From assembly GCA_037178675.1 (NCBI GenBank), contig JAYMGJ010000172.1, positions 231,389-295,388 on the forward strand: 64,000 nucleotides of DNA, written 5' to 3'. Source of the stretch: Scleroderma bovista. Its lineage: Eukaryota; Basidiomycota; Agaricomycetes; Boletales; Sclerodermataceae. The translations under genes and the position numbers were made by a program. The notes under the pieces were generated by a model. The model saw nothing but the letters and a program-made list of their open reading frames with translations, was not told the DNA's origin and did no database searches. Shown here one piece after another: positions 56,095 through 64,000 of the stretch (the first letter of the stretch is position 1; each line of letters begins with the position of its first letter).

Positions 56095-58666
56095 ATGTCG
56101 ACCTCACCACTACTTGATTTATACGATGCACAGATGCTTGACTTTCAACACGACTTCGACGTTCCAATGAACGTCATGGTATCTTCAGAATTCTACCCCG
56201 AGGCATCGATGGACCACGATGAGGCATATGGAGAGGATCGCAGCGTGGAAGTGGATATGGAGGAATATAGGGTGGATCACCTGGAGTATGAAATGGTCGA
56301 CGAAACAGCAGACGTTGGTGCTGCTGAGCCACTTGACGTCGAAGTTTATGACGTCTCCATTGCCCATTCTCCACTTCCAGTCCTCGAATCACCACTCCTG
56401 CATCCATTGGTGGACCCATCGATTCAACATGATCCTTCCGGTTCCTCCATTCCCGACATCCCAGAAGACACTTTGGTCCCCCCTGTGACCACTCTGAACG
56501 AGCACGAAAATAATGAGGTATCTCTAGCACATCCTGAACACATAGTATCCGATGCACCTGATTCAAAATTGTTGTCTCCACAACATACCTCTTCTGCAGA
56601 CGTACAAGCAGAGTTCCGTGAACTCGCAGCATCTAGTGCTGCCGAGGAACCCCTAGAGGCGTCGCAAGACTCCTCTCACCATGAGGACGCTGCCGGTCAA
56701 GGCATAGGGTTCATCGAGCAACCCCTTCCAGATATCGTTCCTCAGCAGAATCCACTTCGAGGATCCCCACAGCTTGACGTTGGCCGCGAGGAACAGATCG
56801 AAACCGCTGTTCCTTTAGATGAAAGTCATGACTCGCACGCCTATCTTGAAGCCTTGGCTGAGGAGCATCGGTATCAACCGTCGGATTCGGATGTTCTGCA
56901 CGCAGAATCCGCTTCACACGTCATTCCTCAAGGAACTGATGGTACAAGTCACTCCGTTGCAGAGGACCCTACTCAGCCAGAGGGGGTTGATAATTCCCTT
57001 GGAGTGTCAATATCAGAGGGCGTATATATTGACCCTCCCCCAGCTGTGCTTTTGTCTGTTGGGTCTTCAGCTGAGCCACACTGCTGCTTATTCAATCAGC
57101 CTTTGCGGGAGTCTAGACCGGGAAGCCCATCGTCTCGTGAAGATGGGGCTAGCGCAACTACTGGTTACCATCTTCTCTTGGAGAGCAGTCCAACACTGTA
57201 CTACGAGCCTCTAAGTAATGTGTTCGATGCTTTCCGTCAGGATGAGGGCCTTCTTTCCCAGATTCCTCACAGTTTCGAAGGCGAGCTCGTCCTCGAAGCT
57301 TATGACCTTCAACTGGCACTTTCTGAGGTCAGGGTAACTATCTATGAATATATTCCATGCTAACGTTTATTTTCTGTAGGATAATGTCCACTCACGCGAG
57401 ATTAGTTTACATGATCTCAACATTTTACACGATGGATCTGACTTTGCAGGACCTTTACGATTGCGACTTTTTGCCACCACCCCTCGGTTCATTTTCCGTT
57501 ATTACACTCTGCATGAACAGATCCAGCGACTCAACTTATCAGTTCCTATTGTAGAAGGTGAACAATCTAGTGGTTCGTGCTATTCCTATTCGTACTTTGT
57601 GCCCCTCACTCATGGATTTACAGATCAAGAAAACCCAAACACTGGCGACCTGCAACAGGGTCACGGAGCCAGCGGCAAAAATGAAGAGGAAACCCCTTCA
57701 CATGCGGTAGAGGACGAAGACCAATTGGCCAATCGACAAACCGAAGTCCCCGATCATGATGGCAGCTCGCTGTCCATCTTGACAGGAGCTGTTCCACAAT
57801 CAAAAGTGGACAGTGATTACCATGCTGTGGACGATGAGACGCTGCAGGCACTCGAAAACGGAGAGGACCACGAAGGAGCTCGAGTTGCTGTTAGGGATAC
57901 TGATACTAGCGCCGAAGAAGTCCAAGATGTCGACCATGCACACGACTTAGCTGATGCGGACCACGCTGCGACAACCGTTGCTGAATATTACAAGTCTGGT
58001 GGTGAGCAGGCAGATTATCCAGATTCTCTGCCAGAGGAATACGATGCCCATGACGGGGAGGGGTTGCAGGACGATGTACACGGGGACTCACAGTTCGATG
58101 ATACGAGCCAGTATGAAGCAGAGGAAGTGGGCGAAGGCGATGATAAATCTGCGGATGTCAATGAGACGGCCCTCGCTGATTCTGGCCCAGATGCAGTTCC
58201 TCCATTACCACTTCGTGCGCCCCTACTTCCAAAGGACTCGCCTAACCAGCAGACACAGAATCTACCTACCGGTATGCATAGCCGCTTTTCGCCGTATTTT
58301 AGTGGTAAAGCGTTCCCCATTTGCCTAGAACACGACGATACGTCTCAGGCAGAAATTGAAGAATATGACGATGGATCTTCGTATCAATCCGAAAAGGGTG
58401 AGTATATATCAGACTTTCAGCTGCCGGTCACTCTTTCTCATCTATGTGTTATATATTCAAGGTGAATGTACCGCGCAACCAGGTGCAAAATTCGCTTCCG
58501 AGCCAGATGCTACTGTTGACCATGGCTATGAAGCTGGTATGCTATATCTTTCATAATCCAGAGGTTATGCTTACTATCCTGATTAGATATTCTTAACCTC
58601 CAAACTGCCGTGAGCGATCACCATACATCTCAGGCGGACGGCGATGAGTGGGGATGGGACGATGAT

Positions 58667-58697
<31 letters not shown>

Positions 58698-58908
58698 GAG
58701 ATTGGCCAGATCCTGATACTATCTCAAACGAAAGCTCTGTTACGCTTTCCAGCAAAGCCTCGTATAAGAGGGGTTATGAAGAGGTTGATGAAGATCCCGT
58801 ACAAGAGCTTCCCAGTACACCAGGTTCGTATCATGCGATCCCTTATACTTCAGTAGCGTTTGCTTATGCCTACTTTGTTTAGAGTCCAAAAGACCTCGCG
58901 TTGGGTGA
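56095..58908 (+). CDS. Long acidic protein of unknown function
   Basis: Start ATG 56095 (MSTSPLLDLYDAQMLDFQHD), with an in-frame ATG at 56077 also possible. The first exon is a long Asp/Glu/Ser/His-rich stretch with no repeats of clear type. The best-ordered part lies across two introns near 57330-57560: LEAYDLQLALSEDNVHSREI, SLHDLNILHDGSDFAGPLRL and TPRFIFRYYTLHEQIQRLNL, which looks like a small folded domain. Acidic regions follow (DVDHAHDLADADHAATTVAE), then QADGDEWGWDDDADADADAD encoded by gccgac hexanucleotide repeats around 58665-58695, and a basic end ESKRPRVG resembling a nuclear localisation signal, with TGA at 58906-58908. I do not recognise the family. Confidence 0.7.
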
Positions 58909-59424
58909 GGAATACTTACCCACCCACCGATCTTTGCACCAACCCCTCGCGACGGAGACATGATACCGTACCTAACTTATCTCGCATTCACCTTGATCAC
59001 ATCGACCACTCATCTTTCGACTTCTTTCCACTGGGCATTCAAGGCTAAGTCATTTTTTATCATACTTGTTCCAATATTTTATTTTCTGCATGGTACTGTA
59101 CTAACTTTACAGCACGACTCGGTATGGCAAGGTCGGAGAGAAGCTGACTGTGAGAAGCTATCGACTGGACGATGGAGAAGTTGCGGACAGATACATTCCG
59201 TAGCATAGTCTTACATATCAACTGTGTTGTCACTCAGTGGGGGTGTCTCAGGATCATGTCTGCTGTAGTTGGCATTGCAGTAGTCAGACTTCAATTTGAT
59301 GGTCGTTCGGAATAGTCCATTTTGCTGGGATGCGACAAAATGTCACACCTCGTCACCTCAAGCATCTTACATGTCATTGCCTCGGCAGTTCTCATCGTTG
59401 CGATAGTCGCTATCCACACTTCCC
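58909..59424. other. Intergenic, promoter of RPC82
   Basis: About 520 bp without a supported gene. Confidence 0.5.
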
Positions 59425-61581
59425 ATGGCAGATGCAGATACATCCCGCTTGTGCGTCCAAACCATCCACTCGCACTTTGGTCCATTCACAGCAGTGAGAA
59501 TCCGATTGTCATTGGGTATACCTATCTTACCGTTCGACAGAATGTCGCAACAGTCCTGCTCCACAGGGGGCGGTTGTCATTCTCGCAAATTGTACGATAT
59601 ACTAGAATGAAACCACGAACAGTGCGCACTGCGATACTTGTACTTGTTCAACAGAACATTTTATGGCACGCCCAAACGGAAGACGAGGGAGAAGTCCTGG
59701 AGTTTAACACAATGGAATGTCTCATGAGATTGAGATTTGGACGGTACATTCGGCTAGCAGAGTATTTATTCGGAAACACAGTGCGTGTGCTACTATACCT
59801 TGAGCAGAAACAAGGCTCAGGATGCCCCACTACAGGCCTCGGATATTGTACAACTTATACTAGATCATGGCAAGCTCCGCCCACCAGATATCATTTCACG
59901 ACTATCGATCTATGACCCTAAAAGTCTGTTTGTCCGTTCTGCCGAACGAATTCATCCTGACTGCTGGTCAGATACCAGCTTGTACTCCCAGTGTTTATAC
60001 AAACTAGTATCTGAAGCATACCTCAAGCCATCTACGGTGCTGTCACATCAGTCGCCACGGGACAAGCGGTTAAAATATGAAGCCGACGAAAAGGCTAAGC
60101 TGAGCGGGCTTCCTACTGCACGGGAGCTGCGCGAGGCGAAGGAGACGGCAGATGTCCGGCTCAAAAGGGAAGAGGAAGAGGCGGAAAAAGTCGGATTGGT
60201 ATGTTTCATGTTCATCGGTCATCCCGAAAATTGTGCTGACCATTCAGTAACTCCCAGAAACGCAAACCAAAAGACCAACTGAACCATAAGTCGTCAAAAG
60301 TGAGAATTCTAATTCTAAATATGATGGTGGCCCAGTAGTTGATAATAGTCTTTTCATTATGGCGTAGAAGAAAATGGTGGACAACGTGGTGGACGTAAGT
60401 TCTATGTGTTTCTATTATTCTACCCACAGTGTTCTCATCGCCGGAAGGATGACATCTATTTCCGAGTCAATTTCGAGAAATTTGACGTGCATATACGCAA
60501 CAAGGTTTGCATTGATAGTGCTCCTCTTCCCTCCAACTGACCTTTGGTGAAGCTCATTGAAACGGCGGTCGAAGAACGGTTCAATCGAGGCGCAGCCTGC
60601 GTTATAAGAGCAACCTTAAAGGCCACTGAAGTAAAGCAAAAATCGCTCTTGGAGGCTCGCTCAGGTACTCCGTTATTACCAATCCAGTGGCGAGCCTTCT
60701 AATGACATTGAGCAGACCCCAGTTCTACTGCGGCGATTGCAATGCACATCCCCGACGATGAAGATCTTGCCACAGGGCTCGTTTCTAATTCAAAAAGGCC
60801 TTCAAATGCTTCCCTAGTAAAGGACTACTTGACATTAATGGCAAGTGTCGACAACCCCACTACCGCCGGTCGTGCCGCATTGTTTGTATCCCTTGCTGAT
60901 AACAAAGTCTACGTGGAGTTCGATATCATCAATCGGCGACTACGCAGGCGAGTGTTGGAATCCGTGGCGCGTGAACGGCATGGTGAGGACGCCGTGAGGA
61001 TTCTCCGGCTGTTGCTAGATGTCGGCAAAATGGATGAAAAGCAGGTACGCTCCTGCCGTGCCTTGCTACTATAAAACCATTCAATAAGGATATCACTCAG
61101 ATTGCGAAAGTGGCCATGATGACAAACAAGGACGTCCGGCCGTTATTGTCGGCGATGTCGTCTGACTGCTTGATATCCACCCAAGAGGTCCCTAAGAGCG
61201 CCGACCACAATCCGACTCGGACGTTCTACCTTTGGTGGGTTGTCTCGTCTCAACTTGTCGCTGTAAAGCTGATAATTCTCTAGGCATGTTGACCTCAATA
61301 GAGCGTATTCTACGCTGTTGGGCAGCCTTTACAAGACATTATTCAATATTAGCGCACGACGACAAGCAGAGCAAGAAGAGCCAATCGTTAAGGCTGTCTT
61401 AGAGAAGCGTGAACGGACTGATGTAGCGCAAGATGAGAATCTGCTCTCTCGGAGAGAACGAGAGATAGTGATGGAATGGGAGAAGAGGAGAGAGAAGTTG
61501 AATGTGTTGGAGATGCGGGTCGAAGAGGCTGTCTTCATACTGAGAGATCTCGCTCCAGGATCTAACTGTGATGAACTGTGA
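59425..61581 (+). CDS. RPC82: DNA-directed RNA polymerase III subunit RPC3 (RPC82/C82)
   Basis: RPC82 is part of the Pol III-specific C82-C34-C31 trimer that recruits the enzyme to TFIIIB. ATG 59425: MADADTSRLCVQTIHSHFGP (first winged-helix), then VATVLLHRGRLSFSQIVRYT, RMKPRTVRTAILVLVQQNIL and GEVLEFNTMECLMRLRFGRY, DIVQLILDHGKLRPPDIISR, SLYSQCLYKLVSEAYLKPST, AKLSGLPTARELREAKETAD, VNFEKFDVHIRNKLIETAVE, SLVKDYLTLMASVDNPTTAG and DIINRRLRRRVLESVARERH; later IAKVAMMTNKDVRPLLSAMS and TFYLWHVDLNRAYSTLLGSL. A C-terminal coiled coil (REREIVMEWEKRREKLNVLE) ends at 61581. This run of winged-helix units and C-terminal coiled coil is the RPC82 layout. Confidence 0.93.
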
Positions 61582-61704
61582 TGTCGGCGGAATAAGAACA
61601 ATACCACTCTTTTGGCCCGAGCGCCCGAGGGCTGGCACTGGACGACCGTCAGGTTGGGTGGAGTTGATGTTGATGCTATTCATTCAGCCAGATATCCGAC
61701 CGTG
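61582..61704. other. Intergenic after RPC82
   Basis: Short 3' region, no gene seen. Confidence 0.4.
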
Positions 61705-61828
61705 AGTTAACTTCTATTCCCTGTGTTTACGGCCTTGGTTCACCAAGGTTTCCAAACAAACGAGAGAATTAAATTCTATTCCCTGTGTTTACGGCCTTGG
61801 TTCACCGAGGTTTCCAAACAAACGAGAG
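61705..61828 (+). repeat. 62-bp tandem direct repeat, two units
   Basis: Units 61705-61766 and 61767-61828; the 55-bp cores (61712-61766, 61774-61828) differ at one position. Each unit contains a small stem (CCTTGG-TTCA-CCAAGG at 61733-61748; CCTTGGTTCACCGAGG at 61795-61810, whose single change converts a pair to G-T). The repeat lies directly upstream of the secreted cysteine-rich peptide gene, so a duplicated upstream activating site is plausible. Confidence 0.92.
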
Positions 61829-61836
61829 GTATAAGA
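61829..61836 (+). promoter_or_regulatory. TATA-like element of the cysteine-rich peptide gene
   Basis: GTATAAGA immediately after the tandem repeat and 47 bp before the ATG. Position is right for a core promoter with a short leader. Inferred from sequence only. Confidence 0.4.
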
Positions 61837-61882
61837 TGATGGTGTAGTGTAGGCTCCATCCAACTCAGATCAACAATCTACT

Positions 61883-62141
61883 ATGCGTCTCGCACTTTTT
61901 TCTCTTCTTATTGCATCTTTCGCCGGCATCGGCCTTAGTGTTGCTATCAGCCCAAATGCGGAACTTCTCGACTCTCGTGGGCGAGGACCGAGCTGCAAAG
62001 CTGAAGATAGTCCGTGTAGCAAGGGCTCGGAATGCTGCTACAAGAATTGCTTAAACGGTCGTTGTAATGTAAGTGGTCATTAATGATTGATAACTTGCGT
62101 AGGCTCACTTTGGGATAAGCACAATTAAACCTGGTGGCTGA
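61883..62141 (+). CDS. Small secreted cysteine-rich peptide, knottin spacing
   Basis: ATG 61883 opens a clear signal peptide (MRLALFSLLIASFAGIGLSV), a short propeptide-like stretch ending in a basic RGR, and a mature region with six Cys spaced C-x6-C-x5-CC-x3-C-x4-C, the inhibitor-cystine-knot pattern. An unspliced frame would end at 62083 (66 residues). A strong donor (gtaagt at 62069) and acceptor at 62102 give a 34-nt intron and a second exon of 39 nt (62103-62141) adding AHFGISTIKPGG. All six Cys lie in exon 1, so the call does not depend on the intron. Knottins serve as inhibitors, antimicrobials or toxins; small secreted ones in fungi may act in competition or host interaction. Which applies here cannot be told from sequence. 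Confidence 0.7.
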
Positions 62142-64000
62142 CACCTACATGGTACCGGTGATAATGGATCGACTTCGCCAGGTTCCTTTTTTCCATACAT
62201 GCAGATTACACTGCGGGAAGTAAAGTCACTACTAATCAGTGACGGGGACGCTGATGTGACCAAAATCAGTGACATTGACACTGAATTGCTGGTCACATCT
62301 TTTCAGTGTCTGAGTCCCGACGCTGATTTTCACTGCCTCGATTCCGGTGACGCTGATTTTCACTACCTCAATTTTGGTGACACTGATTTTCAGTACCCAT
62401 CAGAATACGGCTCAGTTGTGTATATCTATCAGTATAGTGCTCATTTACTAGTAATTCTCCACAAATATACAAACATTTATCGTTCCATCATTGTATCGCT
62501 GTTCCTGCCACCATCTGTGATGGATACAGCTGTCCATATAATCACTGGTGATTGTACAGGCACTCAACTCACTGCCTGCATCATGTCATCGTCATTAATG
62601 GTCACAGTGAGGCAGGTTGTCCTTGTCCTCACTACGTCCAGGTTGTCGTCATCAGGTGTGCGGTTATCCTGAATCCTGATAGTGCTAGTTGTCTTCGACT
62701 CTTCATCAAGGTGGCCATGGTTGTTGAGGTGGCTGTGTAGAGTTGAGGCAGAGAGGTGGTCATTGGTAAGGCTGATGGTGGACACAGTCGAGTGTTCAGG
62801 TAGTATGTAGTGGCTGTTGTCGAGGCTGGGACGTGGTGGCCATGGTTGGGTGGCAGTGGCTGTGGTGATTAGTAAGGTCACGTGGTTACGCAAGTCGTGT
62901 TGTGCATTACTGTGCAGAAATTCAATCTCCGCTTGATTACATCTTGTTCTCGTACCACAACCATGCCTCACGACGTCCGTTCAACAGCCCAGTTCCACGA
63001 CTGGAGCTCGCATCGTTTGGTGATGTTTCCACCTTATTTATGGAATCTAGCGTGACTCTACAGGTTTGAACCCAGCTTTTGGCTTATAAGTGTGTCGCTG
63101 TTATTGCTTACATAAACATTGAAGTTGGAGCCACTCCCTTTGACTTGCAATCACACTTGTCTCCGCTATCACTGACGTAGTATTTCTCGTGCAGAGCTAT
63201 GCACTCCACGATTGTATATCAAGATCGTGCCATCAATGTGAACTTTCCTTGTTCGCCATATGAATCCTGCCGAGGGAATACATCTGACCTGGCGGTGTTT
63301 CGAGGGTGCCCTTGGGGGTGTAGGTCATAGTATGTAAGTGGATGTCATCCCGTTTGACATCCAATACTTACACTGGATCTATGTTGAATTCAACAACGTT
63401 TGAACATGAGGATGGGGGGAACGATGGTGGTCTTTGTTTGCGTTGGAGCGATACAGTGACACAATTTGGTCAATCAGCACTGCCGCAAGCGACAGACAAT
63501 GTGACTAAGAACGTGAGTAACCAATGCCACCTCGGACCTGTGACGATTATGGCAGCACTGTTTCAGTGATGACGTGGTCGGGCAGCCAGTATTGCTATGA
63601 CCATGATGCGTGGGTGTAATCTGTTGCAGTGTATATCCCTACTGTTGTAGACTACACAAATACATCACTTCCATGCAGTTACTAAGGGCCAGTGTTCCCC
63701 AATGAAATCCAATGGCATCTGGCTGGAATTAAGTAACTTTTACACTGAAAAGTAGTGCTGACATGTCTGATAATAATTGCCAAAGACACTCTAAATCAGT
63801 GCCATGGATGCTGACTTGGACACTGAATTTCAATAGCAAAAATGAGCACTCAGTGTCACCCAGGGACACTGATTTTCAGTACTTGGTCACTGATATGTAA
63901 TGCGGTTGACATTGATTAGAGGTGATTCAATCACTGAATACTGGTGACTTTACTTCCCACAGTGTTATCCTTCTCTGACGTTGGCTTGACCAGTTCATTG
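62142..64000. repeat. Repeat-rich region with CACTGA/TTTTCAGT words
   Basis: Contains three exactly 30-bp-spaced units starting at 62319, 62349 and 62379 (gaCGCTGATTTTCAC or gaCACTGATTTTCAG), preceded by looser copies (tcagtgac, gacactgaatt) from about 62230. A second cluster of the same words occurs at about 63780-63960 (gacactgattttcag at 63866). Between them lies low-complexity gtggc/ggtgg sequence (about 62700-62870) with no recognisable transposase. The two clusters could be the sub-terminal repeats of a non-autonomous element of about 1.7 kb. Open frames here (62199-62672 plus, 62564-62971 minus, 63342-63569 plus) are compositionally biased and not supported as genes. Confidence 0.55.

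Noticed and set aside
61705..61828. Two-unit repeat as a CRISPR-like array
   Set aside because: Only two adjacent units without spacers, in a eukaryotic genome; it is a simple tandem duplication.
62564..62971. 135-codon minus-strand frame rich in Thr/His/Asn
   Set aside because: Produced by gtggc/ggtgg low-complexity DNA in the repeat region.

Overview
This window is nuclear DNA from a filamentous basidiomycete, most likely an Agaricomycete. Nearly every gene is cut by short GT-AG introns of about 45-65 nt, genes are packed on both strands with short gaps, and several families are typical of mushroom-forming fungi: a DUF6534 seven-helix membrane protein, lineage-specific BTB proteins and a CIP2/PIN4-type RRM-R3H protein. 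There are no operons, no bacterial genes, no CRISPR array, no rRNA and no tRNA that I could find. Exon joins were worked out by hand from reading-frame continuity and splice signals, so gene ends are firmer than internal junctions.

Left part (1-14.5 kb): the 3' three-quarters of a striatin (WD40 scaffold), a convergent class-II cAMP phosphodiesterase, a truncated duplicate and a fuller copy of a DUF6534 membrane protein with an unassigned minus-strand locus between them, an EDE1-like endocytic EH/UBA protein, and divergent to it a complete UBE2C-type E2 enzyme (anaphase-promoting complex partner).

Middle part (15-36 kb): a housekeeping block with CIP2/PIN4-like RNA-binding protein, mitochondrial endonuclease G, mitoribosomal protein mL46 head-to-head with V-ATPase subunit H, TRAPPC13, an MFS transporter, YME2 (inner-membrane mtDNA-escape protein) and, divergent to it, an FSFG-repeat nucleoporin.

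Accessory island (36-41.7 kb): two tandem BTB paralogues with a duplicated downstream tail. The second paralogue carries a further internal duplication of about 260 bp across its exon-intron junction.

Right part (41.7-61.6 kb): gamma-tubulin convergent with MBF1, mitochondrial D-lactate dehydrogenase, BMT2 rRNA methyltransferase, a tetraspanin-like protein, MET8 siroheme synthase, a 5'-nucleotidase-family metallophosphoesterase, a small membrane protein, a long acidic protein of unknown function and RNA polymerase III subunit RPC82.

The right edge (61.6-64 kb) is repeat-rich and holds a small secreted knottin-pattern peptide behind a 62-bp tandem promoter repeat. Best candidates for something new are this peptide locus, the rearranged BTB pair, and two very short introns (29 and 34 nt). 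I see no clearly novel multi-gene system.
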